Shown in pieces: positions 40,766 through 51,206 of a stretch of 64,000 bases of DNA. How positions within the stretch are numbered: the stretch's first letter is position 1; the number at the start of each line of letters is the position of its first letter. Source of the stretch: an uncultured Kushneria sp. (GTDB lineage: Bacteria > Pseudomonadota > Gammaproteobacteria > Pseudomonadales > Halomonadaceae); NCBI RefSeq assembly GCF_947497025.1, contig NZ_CANMFC010000004.1:310001-374000 (forward strand), read 5' to 3'. Below the pieces are notes generated by a model. That model was not told the DNA's origin and did not search any database. It saw only the letters and a program-made list of their open reading frames with translations. The translations under genes and the position numbers were made by a program.

Positions 40766-42493
40766 ATGCCTGCCCGGACATCACCCATGCTGGCGTGTCT
40801 GTTGTGTCTGCTCCTGATGCTGCCCTCACTGGTAGCCACCGCTCAGCCCCCGATTATAGAAGGCGAGCGCTTTCATCCCCAACCCGGCCAGCACGCCATG
40901 GTCGTGACCAGCCATACGCTGGCAAGCCAGGCCGGGCGCGATATTCTGCGGGAAGGCGGCAACGCCGTAGACGCCGCAGTTGCGATCGGCTTTGCGCTCG
41001 CCGTAGTGCAGCCGCGCTCGGGTAATATCGGCGGTGGCGGCTTCATGGTGATCTCCGATGAGAAAAGCGATCACGTGACCTCGATCGACTATCGGGAGAC
41101 TGCCCCAGCCGGAGCCTTCGAAACCATGTTTCAGGATGACCAGGGCAACGTGATCGAGAAAGCCTCGCGCTTTTCGGCCAACGCTTCAGGAGTGCCCGGC
41201 ACGGTCGCCGGCATGGCAATGGCGCTTGAGCGTTACGGTTCCATGTCGCTTGACCGGGTCATGGCGCCCGCCATTCGCCTGGCACGCGATGGTTTTGCCA
41301 TTCCGCCGCGTTTTGCCGATGGTCTCAACGGCAGCCGCGAGCAGCTTGAAAAAAACGACGGCACACGCCGGTTGTTCTACAAGGCCGATGGCAGCGACTG
41401 GCACGCCGGTGAGGTCTTTCGACAGCCCGAACTGGCGGCCACGCTGACCCGTATTGCTCAAAACGGGCCGCGCGAGTTTTATGAGGGCGAGACCGCCGAT
41501 CATCTGATCGACACCATCAAGGCTCACGACGGCATCATGACCCGGGAAGATCTCAAGGGGTACCGGGCCGTCGAGCGGGCGCCGGTTCACGGCACTTATC
41601 GAGGCTACGACATCTATGCGATGGCACCACCCTCCTCCGGCGGCGTTCACATCGTGCAGATTCTGAACATGCTGGAAAACGATGACCTGACGGCCATGGG
41701 GCATGGCTCGGCTGCCACCATGCACCTGATGAGTGAGGCCATGCGCCGCGCCTATGCCGATCGCTCGAAATACCTGGGCGATCCTGATTTCTTTGACGTT
41801 CCGGTCGAGGCACTGACCTCAAAGGCCTACGCCCGCGAGCTTCGCGCACAGATCTCCCCGGATCGGGCAACGCCCTCGGATGCCATCGGCCCGGGCAACC
41901 TCACACCTTACGAGTCCAACGAAACCACACACTACTCGGTCGCCGACGACTCGGGGCTGGCCGTTTCCAACACCTATACGCTCAATTTCAGTTACGGCTC
42001 CGGCATCGCCGTACCCGAGGCGGGCTTTTTGCTCAACAACGAAATGGATGACTTCTCGGCCAAGGCCGGCGTACCCAACGCCTTTGGCCTGATCGGTGGC
42101 GAGGCCAACGCCGTGGCGCCCGGCAAGCGGATGCTCTCCTCCATGACGCCAACCATCGTCAAACGTGATGGCAAAAACCTCCTGATCACCGGCAGCCCCG
42201 GTGGCTCCCGCATCATCACCACCACGCTTGAGGTGATCAGTAACGTGATCGATCACGGCATGAACGTTCAGTCGGCCGTCAGCGCCCCGCGCTTTCATGA
42301 TCAGTGGCTCCCCGACGAGGTCCGCGTCGAAGACGGCTTCAGTCCGGACACCCTCCGCCTTCTGGAAGGCATGGGTCATCACGTGGTCCGGAAATCGGCC
42401 ATGGGCGCCAGCCAGTCGATTCTGATCAACAGGGACGGCTTTCAGGGCGGCGCCGATCCGCGTCGGGAAACCTCCTCGGCCATCGGCCTTTAG
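40766..42493 (+). CDS. ggt: Gamma-glutamyltransferase
   Basis: 575 residues with a signal peptide (MPARTSPMLACLLCLLLMLP...) so a periplasmic or secreted enzyme. The Ntn-hydrolase self-cleavage site and nucleophile Thr are in YESNETTHYSVAD, and other conserved regions are GGNAVDAAVAIGFALAVVQP and GSPGGSRIITTTLEVISNV. Splits glutathione and other gamma-glutamyl peptides; beside sulfate uptake genes, sulfur recovery fits. Confidence 0.93.
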   Translation: MPARTSPMLACLLCLLLMLPSLVATAQPPIIEGERFHPQPGQHAMVVTSHTLASQAGRDILREGGNAVDAAVAIGFALAVVQPRSGNIGGGGFMVISDEKSDHVTSIDYRETAPAGAFETMFQDDQGNVIEKASRFSANASGVPGTVAGMAMALERYGSMSLDRVMAPAIRLARDGFAIPPRFADGLNGSREQLEKNDGTRRLFYKADGSDWHAGEVFRQPELAATLTRIAQNGPREFYEGETADHLIDTIKAHDGIMTREDLKGYRAVERAPVHGTYRGYDIYAMAPPSSGGVHIVQILNMLENDDLTAMGHGSAATMHLMSEAMRRAYADRSKYLGDPDFFDVPVEALTSKAYARELRAQISPDRATPSDAIGPGNLTPYESNETTHYSVADDSGLAVSNTYTLNFSYGSGIAVPEAGFLLNNEMDDFSAKAGVPNAFGLIGGEANAVAPGKRMLSSMTPTIVKRDGKNLLITGSPGGSRIITTTLEVISNVIDHGMNVQSAVSAPRFHDQWLPDEVRVEDGFSPDTLRLLEGMGHHVVRKSAMGASQSILINRDGFQGGADPRRETSSAIGL

Positions 42494-42690
42494 CGGATCA
42501 AGAGAGAAAGCGCCTGGCGCTTTCTCTCGATCAATTCCAAATCGATCCATAGCTCAGGCTTAAAGAACAAAATGGCATAACTGGTCTGATTGTCATTCCC
42601 ACGAGTTTTGTTTAGCCTTCCTTCAAGGATGTGCCGTCAAAGCATCCTATCGATAAAAAAACCTGCCGATCAGATGCCGGGGAACACGAT
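42494..42690. other. Intergenic region ggt/sbp with terminator
   Basis: Contains the hairpin AGAGAAAGCGC/GCGCTTTCTCT (42503-42527), which can serve as the ggt terminator, and the upstream leader of the sulfate transport operon. No convincing -35/-10 pair stands out. Confidence 0.4.
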
Positions 42691-43710
42691 ATGTCCGTAC
42701 GCTCGACCCTTTTACGTCGCGTGATTGCTACCGCCGCGCTGAGCATGGCGCTTGGCAGCACACAGGCCTTCAGTGCCGACCGCGAACTGCTCAACGCCTC
42801 CTACGATATCGCGCGCGAGCTCTTTGCCGAGCTCAATCCGCAGTTCATCGAGCAGTGGCAGAAAGAACACGGTGAGTCGGTCGAGATCAAGCAGACCCAT
42901 GCCGGCTCCTCGACCCAGGCCCGCGCCATCCTGCAGGGGCTGCGCGCCGATGTCGTGACCTTCAATCAGGTCACCGACGTCGACGTTCTGGCCCAGAAGG
43001 GAGAGTTGATCCCCGCCGACTGGCAGTCGCGCCTGCCCAACTACAGCTCGCCCTACTACTCGACCATGGCCTTTCTGGTCAGAAAGGGAAATCCGAAAAA
43101 TATCCACGACTGGGCGGATCTGGCCGGTGATGACGTGGCGCTGGTCTTCCCCAACCCCAAGACCTCCGGCAACGGGCGCTATACCTATCTGGCCGCCTGG
43201 GCGGCGAGCAATCACGACAATGGCGATGATGAGGCCGCTACCCGTGACTACATGAAGAAGATGCTGGGCAATGTCGAGGTCTTTGATACCGGCGGCCGTG
43301 GCGCCACGACCACCTTTGCCGAGCGTGGCATCGGCGATGTGCTGATCACGTTCGAGTCGGAAGCCAACAATATTCGCAACCAGTACGGCACGGACGACTA
43401 CGAGGTGGTGGTGCCGCCAGTGGATATCATGGCCGAATTCCCGGTCACCTGGGTGGACAGGAATGTCGAGCGCAACGGCACCGAGGATCTGGTCAGGGGC
43501 TATCTGGAGTATCTCTACTCGCCTGAAGCACAGCGTACGCTGGCGCAGTACTACTACCGCGTCAACGATGACGAGATCAGCGACGAGTTTGCCGAGCGCT
43601 TCCCCCAGACCACGCTGCTGCGCATCGAGGACGCTTTCGGCAGCTGGGGAAATGTGATGCAGACACATTTTGCCAGTGGCGGTGAACTCGACCAGCTGCA
43701 GCGACGTTAA
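42691..43710 (+). CDS. Sulfate-binding periplasmic protein
   Basis: 339 residues from ATG 42691. Signal peptide ([20 protein letters not shown]...), then [20 protein letters not shown], the standard beginning of mature sulfate/thiosulfate-binding proteins, and [20 protein letters not shown] in the ligand site. First of four linked genes for sulfate ABC uptake. Either sbp or cysP; sequence alone does not separate them. Confidence 0.9.
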   Translation: MSVRSTLLRRVIATAALSMALGSTQAFSADRELLNASYDIARELFAELNPQFIEQWQKEHGESVEIKQTHAGSSTQARAILQGLRADVVTFNQVTDVDVLAQKGELIPADWQSRLPNYSSPYYSTMAFLVRKGNPKNIHDWADLAGDDVALVFPNPKTSGNGRYTYLAAWAASNHDNGDDEAATRDYMKKMLGNVEVFDTGGRGATTTFAERGIGDVLITFESEANNIRNQYGTDDYEVVVPPVDIMAEFPVTWVDRNVERNGTEDLVRGYLEYLYSPEAQRTLAQYYYRVNDDEISDEFAERFPQTTLLRIEDAFGSWGNVMQTHFASGGELDQLQRR

Positions 43711-44546
43711 TGAGCGCCCGTACTGCCCGGGTTCTGCCCGGCTTTTCGCTCTCGCTCGGCGTGACCCTGCTGTTCGTGTCTTTGATCCTGCTGCTGCCGA
43801 TGACCAGCCTCATCGGCCAGCTGTCGACACTGTCATGGTCACAGTACTGGGCCGCCATTACCGACCCGCGCCTGATCGCAAGCTATAAGGTGACACTGCT
43901 GGCCGCTCTGGCCGCCTCGCTTTTCAATGCCCTGTTCGGGCTGTTGATGGCCTGGGTGCTGGCGCGCTACACGTTCCCGGGCAAGCGCATCCTCGATGCC
44001 TTGATGGACCTACCCTTTGCCCTGCCCACGGCGGTGGCCGGTATCACACTGGCCACCCTTTATTCGCGCAATGGTGCCATGGGTAGCCTGCTCGAGCCGC
44101 TGGGCATCGAGGTCGCCTATACCTGGCTGGGTATAGCACTCGCCATGGCCTTTACCAGCGTGCCCTTTGTCGTGCGCACCGTGCAGCCGGTGCTCGAGGA
44201 TCTGCCAGGTCAGGCCGATGAGGCCGCGCTGACGCTGGGGGCCAGCAATCTGTACGCCTTCCGCCGGGTCATCCTGCCGCATATCTGGCCGGCGGTGGTC
44301 ACCGGCACCGGACTCTCGTTCGCCCGATCACTGGGTGAGTTCGGCGCGGTCATCTTCATTGCCGGCAACATGCCCTACCGCACTGAAGTGGTCTCCCTGA
44401 TGATGGCCACACGCCTGGAGGAGTATGACTACGCCGGCGCCGCGGCCATCGCCTCACTGGTGATGCTGGTATCGCTGCTGCTGCTGTTGGCCATCAATCT
44501 CTGGCAGGGACGTTTCTATCGCCGCCTGCATGGCGGGAGGCACTGA
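43710..44546 (+). CDS. cysT: Sulfate ABC transporter permease CysT
   Basis: 278 residues, multiple transmembrane helices. The permease EAA loop is visible in QADEAALTLGASNLYAFRRV, with ILPHIWPAVVTGTGLSFARS following. Start ATG directly overlaps the binding-protein stop. Pairs with CysW. Confidence 0.92.
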   Translation: MSARTARVLPGFSLSLGVTLLFVSLILLLPMTSLIGQLSTLSWSQYWAAITDPRLIASYKVTLLAALAASLFNALFGLLMAWVLARYTFPGKRILDALMDLPFALPTAVAGITLATLYSRNGAMGSLLEPLGIEVAYTWLGIALAMAFTSVPFVVRTVQPVLEDLPGQADEAALTLGASNLYAFRRVILPHIWPAVVTGTGLSFARSLGEFGAVIFIAGNMPYRTEVVSLMMATRLEEYDYAGAAAIASLVMLVSLLLLLAINLWQGRFYRRLHGGRH

Positions 44547-44547
44547 C

Positions 44548-45375
44548 ATGAAGCGCATTGGCGATGGCGCTGCCACACGTATCGGGCTGATTGCGCTGGC
44601 CGTGATACTGACCACGCTGTTTCTGGTCATCCCGCTGGCCGGCATTTTCTATCAGGCCTTTGCCGAAGGCATGGCGCCGTTCTGGCAGAACCTGACCAGT
44701 ACCTTTACCCGCGAGGCGATCGGCCTGACGCTGCTGATCGCGCTGTTGACCGTACCGGTCAATCTGATTTTCGGCATCTTTCTGGCCTGGCTGGTGACCC
44801 GCTTTGCCTTTCCCGGTCGGCGCATTCTGCAGACACTGATCGATATTCCCTTTGCCGTCTCACCGGTCGTGGCCGGCCTGCTCTATCTGCTGCTGTACGG
44901 CCGCACCGGCTGGCTGGGCAGCCTTCTTTCCGAGCAGGACGTACAACTGATGTTTTCCTGGCCCGGCATGGTGCTGGTGACCGTGTTTGTCACCTGCCCG
45001 TTCGTGGCACGGGAGCTGATTCCGCTGATGCAGGCCCAGGGCAGCGCCGAGGAAGAAGCCGGCGTGACGCTGGGCGCAGGGGGCTGGACACTGTTTCGAC
45101 GCATCACCCTGCCCAACATCCGCTGGGCACTGGTCTATGGCGTCATCCTGACCAACGCCCGCGCCATCGGCGAGTTCGGCGCCGTATCCGTTGTTTCAGG
45201 CAGCATTCGCGGCGAGACCATCAACCTGCCGCTACAGGTCGAGCTTTTGTATCAGGATTACAACACGGTGGGTGCCTTCACCAGTGCCGCGCTGTTGGCA
45301 GCCCTTGCCATCGTGACCCTGATGATCAAGGCCGTACTTGAGTGGCATACCCATCGTCGGGAGAAAACAGCATGA
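44548..45375 (+). CDS. cysW: Sulfate ABC transporter permease CysW
   Basis: 275 residues from ATG 44548 (GGGAGG upstream; an in-frame earlier ATG at 44530 lies inside cysT). Six or so transmembrane helices; EAA loop in [20 protein letters not shown], followed by [20 protein letters not shown], a typical CysW stretch. Partner of CysT. Confidence 0.92.
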   Translation: MKRIGDGAATRIGLIALAVILTTLFLVIPLAGIFYQAFAEGMAPFWQNLTSTFTREAIGLTLLIALLTVPVNLIFGIFLAWLVTRFAFPGRRILQTLIDIPFAVSPVVAGLLYLLLYGRTGWLGSLLSEQDVQLMFSWPGMVLVTVFVTCPFVARELIPLMQAQGSAEEEAGVTLGAGGWTLFRRITLPNIRWALVYGVILTNARAIGEFGAVSVVSGSIRGETINLPLQVELLYQDYNTVGAFTSAALLAALAIVTLMIKAVLEWHTHRREKTA

Positions 45376-46430
45376 GCATTACCGTAAGCGATGTCTCCAG
45401 ACGCTTTGGCAGTACAACGGCGCTGCACCCGTTGTCGCTGGAGATCAAAAAGGGAGAGATGGTAGGACTGCTGGGGCCATCGGGCTCGGGCAAGACCACG
45501 CTTTTGCGCATCATTGCAGGTCTTGAAGCACCGGACAGCGGCTCGATCCATTTTGGTGATCGCGATGTGACCCGGGTCCACGTCCGAAAGCGCCGGGTGG
45601 GGTTTGTCTTTCAGCATTACGCGCTTTTTCGTCACATGAGCGTGTTTGAAAACGTGGCCTTTGGCCTGCGGGCGCGACCGGCCGGCGAGCGTCCTTCCAA
45701 TGCCGACATTCGTGACCGGGTACAGCACCTGCTCGAGCGCGTACGCCTCGATGAACTGTCCAAACGGCTGCCGGCTCAGCTTTCCGGCGGCCAGCAGCAG
45801 CGGGTCGCACTCGCTCGGGCGCTGGCCGTCGAACCCGAAGTGCTGTTGCTGGATGAACCTTTCGGCGCGCTGGATGCCAGGGTGCGACTGGAGCTGCGTC
45901 GCTGGCTCAGGCATCTACACGAAGAATTTGGTTTTACCAGCGTATTTGTGACCCACGATCAGGAAGAGGCGCTGGAGCTTTCAGATCGTGTGGTGGTCAT
46001 GAGCAACGGTCGCATCGAACAGATCGACACACCACAGGCACTCTACCGGGCTCCGGCCAATCGCTTTGTATTTTCGTTTCTGGGGGAGACCAACCGCTTT
46101 GGCGGCGATCACCAGAATGGGCGGCTACAGCAGGGGGAGGCCTGGATTGCCATGGCGCGCTCGGACATCGCCCCCAACGAGGTGCTGTTGCGCCCGCATG
46201 AGCTGATGCTGACCACGGCGCCGGACGAGCGCGCGCACCTGCCGGTCAGGGTAGATGCGGTTTCCCCGGTGGGCAGTGACGTTCGTGTCGAGCTGACGGC
46301 AGACTGGATGGACACTCCCTGGCTTGCCAGCATCACCCACCACGACTTTGATCGCCTGCAGCCTCAGCGCGGCGACCGCTTCTACGTGGTACCTTCGCGC
46401 TGGCACCAGTTCGCGCCTGAAATGGCCTGA
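45372..46430 (+). CDS. cysA: Sulfate ABC transporter ATP-binding protein
   Basis: 352 residues from ATG 45372, ATGA overlap with cysW. Walker [10 protein letters not shown], signature [16 protein letters not shown], Walker [12 protein letters not shown] and the H-loop [17 protein letters not shown] are all intact. The C-terminal TOBE-like part ([17 protein letters not shown]) is the regulatory region. Energises CysTW. Confidence 0.95.
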   Translation: MSITVSDVSRRFGSTTALHPLSLEIKKGEMVGLLGPSGSGKTTLLRIIAGLEAPDSGSIHFGDRDVTRVHVRKRRVGFVFQHYALFRHMSVFENVAFGLRARPAGERPSNADIRDRVQHLLERVRLDELSKRLPAQLSGGQQQRVALARALAVEPEVLLLDEPFGALDARVRLELRRWLRHLHEEFGFTSVFVTHDQEEALELSDRVVVMSNGRIEQIDTPQALYRAPANRFVFSFLGETNRFGGDHQNGRLQQGEAWIAMARSDIAPNEVLLRPHELMLTTAPDERAHLPVRVDAVSPVGSDVRVELTADWMDTPWLASITHHDFDRLQPQRGDRFYVVPSRWHQFAPEMA

Positions 46431-46448
46431 CCGGCGGAAGGCATGGAT

Positions 46449-46468
46449 GGCAGGCCACATCGCCTGCC
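46449..46468. terminator. Hairpin between cysA and tpm
   Basis: GGCAGG (46449-46454) pairs with CCTGCC (46463-46468) in a 64-base gap between convergent genes. Short stem, weak T runs. Confidence 0.4.
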
Positions 46469-46494
46469 ACCCTTTGCTCAATAGCTTCGGCCTG

Positions 46495-47172
46495 TCAGCA
46501 TGACAGGGGCGCCTTGCGCTGCATGCGCCAGACGATATCGGTCATGCCGCGTTCGTCACGCTGCTCACCCAGTTTTTCCAGCACGAAGTTGGCAGCAAAA
46601 AGGCGCTGCATCTCTTCGTCGGTCACCACATAAGGCGGACCTTCATCAGGTCGCTCATCACGCACCACGGAGATCAGCAGCCCCTCTACGCCAGGCCGGC
46701 ACAGCTCGGCCAGTTTAAGCGCGTAGCGCTGACGGGCAGCTTCCGGCAGGGCAATCAGCGCGGCCCGATCATAAAAGGCATCGATCTCATCACTCAGGCC
46801 GGCTTCCAGATGGAAGAAGTTGCCCACATCGAACGTTACGGCGGCGCGACCGGGTCGTGCACAACTGTCGAAACGATCGAAATTCGTGCGTGGCGCGGCC
46901 GGTGGCAACGCCTCCTCCTGCGCCTCGAACCAGCCTCTGACGGCCTCCTCCACCAGCTCGACGCCGAGAACGGGATGGCCCTGTCGTGCCAGCCAGCCAA
47001 TATCACCGCTTTTGCCGCATAGCGGCAGCAGCACGCGCGCCCCGGGTGCCACGGCCAGACTCTGCCAGTGGCGCGCCAGCAGGGGCTGGACGCTGTCGCT
47101 GTGAAAGCCGATGCGCCCTTCCCGCCAGCGCTCGAACCACTGCTGGTTGCCCTGTTCAGAAGAGGACGACAC
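46495..47172 (-). CDS. tpm: Thiopurine S-methyltransferase
   Basis: 225 residues. SAM-binding class I fold with WFERWREGRIGFHSDSVQPL, VLLPLCGKSGDIGWLARQGH (motif I) and VLGVELVEEAVRGWFEAQEE. In bacteria linked to selenium/tellurium methylation as well as thiopurines. Two bases separate its start from the stop of the YgiM-like gene, which lies upstream on the same strand. Confidence 0.88.
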   Translation of the reverse strand: MSSSSEQGNQQWFERWREGRIGFHSDSVQPLLARHWQSLAVAPGARVLLPLCGKSGDIGWLARQGHPVLGVELVEEAVRGWFEAQEEALPPAAPRTNFDRFDSCARPGRAAVTFDVGNFFHLEAGLSDEIDAFYDRAALIALPEAARQRYALKLAELCRPGVEGLLISVVRDERPDEGPPYVVTDEEMQRLFAANFVLEKLGEQRDERGMTDIVWRMQRKAPLSC

Positions 47173-47174
47173 GA

Positions 47175-47786
47175 TCAGAACCAGCGATCGCGCTTTTTAC
47201 GCCGTCTTGGCAGATGCGGCACAAGCAGACCCAGAATCAGGCCGCCACCGGCAACGCTGCCGCCATAGACGAAGTAGCGCATCAACAGATCCTCGCGCTC
47301 GGTATCCAGCTTTGCCTGATACTCACGCATTTTGGACTGCGCCTGGGTAAGCTGGGCATTGAGATCGTCATTACTGGTCTGCAGCTCGTTGACCCGTGAC
47401 TGGCTGCTTTGCAGCGCGGTCTTCATGTCGGCGACGCGCTGGTTCCACTCATCGTCGATGCCTTCCAGGCGCTGTGTCAGGGTCTGCACGCGCTGCTGCA
47501 TTTCCGGCATCTTTTCCTGAACGCTCTGCTCTGACTGCAGGTCATCGCTGGGAATCCAGACGCTGTCACCGCTTTCAGTGCGAATGCGACTGTAGTCGCC
47601 CTGGGATTCGAGCAGTGTCACACGCTGGCCGGCATCTACCGTCCCCACGATGCGATAGCTGTCAGTCGGGCCACTTCGAACATAGGTCGATATCGAATCA
47701 CTGACCCAGCGGGCTTCTTCGGCGTGGGCGGTGCTGATACCGACACCCAGTAAAATACCGACGCAGAGTTTTCCAATTGTTTTCAT
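47175..47786 (-). CDS. YgiM-like SH3 domain protein (TIGR04211)
   Basis: 203 residues: signal peptide (MKTIGKLCVGILLGVGISTA, HAEE), a bacterial SH3 domain at about 25-85 (VSDSISTYVRSGPTDSYRIV...), a long coiled coil (KMPEMQQRVQTLTQRLEG...), and a C-terminal transmembrane helix (YFVYGGSVAGGGLILGLLV) with a basic tail. This layout is that of TIGR04211/YgiM proteins in the envelope. Upstream of tpm. Confidence 0.88.
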   Translation of the reverse strand: MKTIGKLCVGILLGVGISTAHAEEARWVSDSISTYVRSGPTDSYRIVGTVDAGQRVTLLESQGDYSRIRTESGDSVWIPSDDLQSEQSVQEKMPEMQQRVQTLTQRLEGIDDEWNQRVADMKTALQSSQSRVNELQTSNDDLNAQLTQAQSKMREYQAKLDTEREDLLMRYFVYGGSVAGGGLILGLLVPHLPRRRKKRDRWF

Positions 47787-48028
47787 GGTGGAGTCATTGG
47801 TTCGTCAAAATTGTATTCACATCATGATGTCTGAGCCGGGCGTAACCATTACCTGAACCCCGAAGGGTTGTCCCTGATGCCCGAGACGGTCGCACCTGAT
47901 CTCCAGGGCGGCCGCTCATCCACAGTTTCTGTGGATAACCTACGGGACAACCTGATCACATGACGCACAAAGCGCCCGGCAGACAGGCCATGACACCATT
48001 TTGCTTAAAAAATGTTCAGCCTGAGCCT
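47787..48028. other. Intergenic region with an exact DnaA box
   Basis: 242 bases. TGTGGATAA at 47930-47938 is an exact DnaA consensus box (reverse complement TTATCCACA), and it is part of the inverted repeat TCCACAG/CTGTGGA (47919-47925, 47929-47935). A single box is weak evidence for DnaA control. No gene is apparent. Confidence 0.3.
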
Positions 48029-48355
48029 TTACTCTTCACGAGGCGGCCAGTGCATGGCCCCCGGAAAAGCGGTGACGTTGCCTTCCGCCTTGACGGCTCT
48101 TGGTGTGCCTTCACGCTCGACTTCATCGATTCGAACAATGGCATTCATCGGCAGATAACTGCGCGAGACGCCTTCAAACGTGCGACGCAGCTTTTCAGCA
48201 CCGGGGTCGACCACCACTTTCGTGTCATCGCCAAACACCACACCCTCGACTTCGATAAAGCCCCAGAGCTCGCTTTGAAAGATATCGCGGGCGTAAAGCT
48301 CCCAGAGCTCGCCCTGCTGCAGGAAACTGATTCTATAAAGGGGCCTTGCCGCCAT
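48029..48355 (-). CDS. DUF1820 family protein
   Basis: 108 residues (MAARPLYRISFLQQGELWEL). The pattern YRISFLQQGELWELYARDIF...LWGFIEVEGVVFGDDTKVVV...EGVSRSYLPMNAIVRIDEVE matches DUF1820, a short protein common in marine gammaproteobacteria. Function unknown. Confidence 0.9.
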   Translation of the reverse strand: MAARPLYRISFLQQGELWELYARDIFQSELWGFIEVEGVVFGDDTKVVVDPGAEKLRRTFEGVSRSYLPMNAIVRIDEVEREGTPRAVKAEGNVTAFPGAMHWPPREE

Positions 48356-48684
48356 GTACGCTCAATCCTCACTGTATTGCGCCAGACCGATGGTCATTGC
48401 AGCCCCATTCGGGGCCACAACAAGCGCGAAAGTCTATCATAGGCTTTTGCGCCAATGGCGCCTGTCGTGAGCCTGCTCACGTGTTGATACACAAAGACCA
48501 TTTTTCACTACACAAGCGCGTGCTGGCCTGTGCCTGTGCGCTTGCGTATAATTTCGCCATTCCATGTCGCTGCGCGACGATTCATGACACTTCTCTCGAT
48601 GGTAGGGCGAAGGCACGGCAGATTTTGTGCCGTCATCGCTGCATCATCGTCTGACACCCATCTTTTTATGTGTACCCAAGGCCC
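48356..48684. other. Intergenic region DUF1820/miaB with a promoter-like -10
   Basis: 329 bases without a gene. TATAAT at 48547-48552 is a perfect -10 for a promoter toward miaB, but no good -35 lies 16-18 bases upstream. Nothing else apparent. Confidence 0.35.
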
Positions 48685-50034
48685 ATGACGAAGAAACTCT
48701 TCATCAAGACCCACGGCTGCCAGATGAACGAGTACGACTCGGCTCGCATGGCCGACCTGCTGGGCGAATCCCATCAGCTTGAACTGACAGACAACGAACA
48801 CGAGGCGGATGTCATTCTGCTTAACACCTGCTCGATCCGCGAGAAGGCGCAGGAGAAGGTCTTTCATCAGCTCGGCCGATGGAAAAAGCTCAAGGCGGCC
48901 AACCCGAATCTGGTGATTGGCGTTGGCGGCTGCGTGGCCAGTCAGGAAGGCGACAACATTCAAAAGCGGGCGCCCCATGTTGACATGGTGTTCGGCCCGC
49001 AGACCCTGCATCGCCTGCCGGACATGATGGACAATCGTAACGAAAGCGGAAATCTGATTTCGGTGGTGGATGTCACCTTCCCGGAAATCGAAAAGTTCGA
49101 CCGTCTGCCGGCCCCCACTTCCGATGGCGCATCGTCGTTCGTGTCGATCATGGAAGGCTGCTCGAAGTACTGCAGCTTCTGTGTAGTGCCCTATACCCGT
49201 GGCGAGGAGATTTCACGGCCGTTCGAGGACGTGCTCGATGAAGTCGTCCACCTGGCCGAACAGGGGGTACGCGAGATCAATCTGCTGGGCCAGAATGTCA
49301 ATGCCTATCGCGGCATTGATGACAACGGTGAAGAGATCGACCTGGCCGAAATGATCGCCGCCGTGGCGGCCGTGGACGGCATTGATCGCATCCGCTTTAC
49401 GACCTCGCATCCGGTAGAGTTTACCGACAGCCTGATCGAAGCCTTCGGCGACATTCCGGAACTGGTGAGCCATCTGCACCTGCCGGTACAGTCGGGCTCG
49501 GACACCATCCTCAAGGCGATGAAGCGTGGTCACGGCCGCGAGGAATATATCGCCAAGATGGAGCGCATTCGTGAAAAGCGCCCGGACATCAGCTTCTCGT
49601 CGGATTTCATCATTGGCTTCCCCGGGGAAACAGAGCAGGACTTTCTGGACACGATGGACCTGATCGAGCGCATCGGCTTTGATCACTCCTTTTCGTTTGT
49701 CTACTCCAAACGCCCGGGTACGCCGGCTTCCGATCTGCCTGACGACACCCCGGAGCTGGTCAAGAAGCAGCGCTTGAAGATCCTTCAGGATCGCATCACC
49801 CAGAATGCGATCGGCATCTCCCGGCGCATGGTAGGCACGACACAGCGCATTCTGGTCTCGGGCTTTTCACCGAAGGATCCCGGCGAGCTTTCAGGACGGA
49901 CCGAAAACAATCGCGTGGTCAACTTCAGGGCGGCCAATCCGATCGAGCTGATTGGATACTTCGTCGATGTTGAAATTGTCGAAGCCTTCCCCAATTCTCT
50001 CCGGGGTGAGCTGGTCTCTGACCGGAAATACTGA
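48685..50034 (+). CDS. miaB: tRNA-2-methylthio-N6-dimethylallyladenosine synthase
   Basis: 449 residues from ATG 48685. N-terminal UPF0004 domain ([20 protein letters not shown]), radical-SAM cluster CxxxCxxC in [18 protein letters not shown], and a TRAM domain at the end. Adds the methylthio group at A37 of tRNAs. First gene of the miaB-phoH-ybeY-corC-lnt order. Confidence 0.95.
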   Translation: MTKKLFIKTHGCQMNEYDSARMADLLGESHQLELTDNEHEADVILLNTCSIREKAQEKVFHQLGRWKKLKAANPNLVIGVGGCVASQEGDNIQKRAPHVDMVFGPQTLHRLPDMMDNRNESGNLISVVDVTFPEIEKFDRLPAPTSDGASSFVSIMEGCSKYCSFCVVPYTRGEEISRPFEDVLDEVVHLAEQGVREINLLGQNVNAYRGIDDNGEEIDLAEMIAAVAAVDGIDRIRFTTSHPVEFTDSLIEAFGDIPELVSHLHLPVQSGSDTILKAMKRGHGREEYIAKMERIREKRPDISFSSDFIIGFPGETEQDFLDTMDLIERIGFDHSFSFVYSKRPGTPASDLPDDTPELVKKQRLKILQDRITQNAIGISRRMVGTTQRILVSGFSPKDPGELSGRTENNRVVNFRAANPIELIGYFVDVEIVEAFPNSLRGELVSDRKY

Positions 50035-50204
50035 TTCGACAGGCACGCCCTTGATGCCATATCGCCTGTCCCGGACCGGCACGCCATCGCAGACACGCTT
50101 ATGCGATGGCGTCTCTTTCTTTTCGATCGAGCAATTGGTGCTATTGTTCCCGTAAAGAATCAGATTCAGGCTGCCTTTCAACGACGCAACGACCGGACCC
50201 AACA

Positions 50205-51206
50205 TTGACCCAGAAAACTGCCAACGCGCACCGTATTCTTCAGCTGTCGCTGGAACCCAATGATCCCATGCGACTGGCCAATCTCAGCGGTCAGCAGGAT
50301 GAACATCTTCACCTGATTGAACAGCGTCTCGAAGTCACGGTACGCAATCGGGGCAACGAGTTTCAGCTGGCCGGCAATGCCGCCCGCGTCAAGGCGACCG
50401 CCAACGTGCTGGAACATCTGTATCGCGAGACCCAGACACAGACCCTGTCGCCGGAAACAGTGCATCTTTATCTGCAGGAATCGGGACTTGAATCGATTGC
50501 CGAGGATGAAGATGACGACATGCCACGCGAGGGTGTCATCCTGCGCACCCCGCGTGCCGTCATCAAACCGCGCGGGCAGAACCAGCAGCAATACGTTGAG
50601 CACATCCGAAATCACGACATCAATTTCGGCATTGGTCCTGCCGGTACCGGCAAGACCTATCTGGCAGTTGCCGCCGCCGTTGAAGCGCTCAATCAGCAGG
50701 ACGTGCGTCGCATTCTTCTGGTGCGCCCGGCTGTTGAAGCGGGTGAAAAGCTCGGCTTTCTGCCGGGGGATCTGGCCCAGAAGATCGACCCCTATCTGCG
50801 CCCGCTTTATGACGCGCTCTATGAAATGCTGGGCTTTGAACAGGTCAACAAGCTGATCGAGAAGCAGGTCATCGAGATCGCACCGCTGGCTTACATGCGC
50901 GGACGCACGCTCAATAATGCCTTTGTCATTCTCGATGAGAGCCAGAACACCACGCGCGAACAGATGAAGATGTTTCTGACACGTATCGGTTTTGGTTCCA
51001 CTGCCGTGATCACCGGCGACATTACGCAGGTGGACCTGCCGCGCGGCACGAATTCAGGCCTGATTCACGTGCTCAATGTCCTCAAGGATATCAACGGCAT
51101 CAGCATGACCCGCTTTGCGTCCAGGGATGTGGTTCGCCACCCTCTGGTCGCGCGCATTATCGATGCCTATGAGGCGCACGAATCCGAAGAGGATCGCCAC
51201 TCATGA
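50205..51206 (+). CDS. ybeZ: PhoH-family ATPase (YbeZ)
   Basis: 333 residues with start TTG at 50205 (TQKTANAHRILQLSLEPNDP), chosen because the next ATG (50268) would cut off conserved sequence; earlier in-frame ATG at 50106 is possible but adds an odd Cys-rich stretch. Walker A GPAGTGKTYL and Walker B VILDESQNTT are intact. Next gene is ybeY by 4-base overlap; the pair is linked to RNA/ribosome maturation. Confidence 0.9.
   Translation: MTQKTANAHRILQLSLEPNDPMRLANLSGQQDEHLHLIEQRLEVTVRNRGNEFQLAGNAARVKATANVLEHLYRETQTQTLSPETVHLYLQESGLESIAEDEDDDMPREGVILRTPRAVIKPRGQNQQQYVEHIRNHDINFGIGPAGTGKTYLAVAAAVEALNQQDVRRILLVRPAVEAGEKLGFLPGDLAQKIDPYLRPLYDALYEMLGFEQVNKLIEKQVIEIAPLAYMRGRTLNNAFVILDESQNTTREQMKMFLTRIGFGSTAVITGDITQVDLPRGTNSGLIHVLNVLKDINGISMTRFASRDVVRHPLVARIIDAYEAHESEEDRHS

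Noticed and set aside
47930-47938. DnaA box as a sign of oriC
   Set aside because: Only one exact box and no dnaA, gidA or AT-rich unwinding region nearby.
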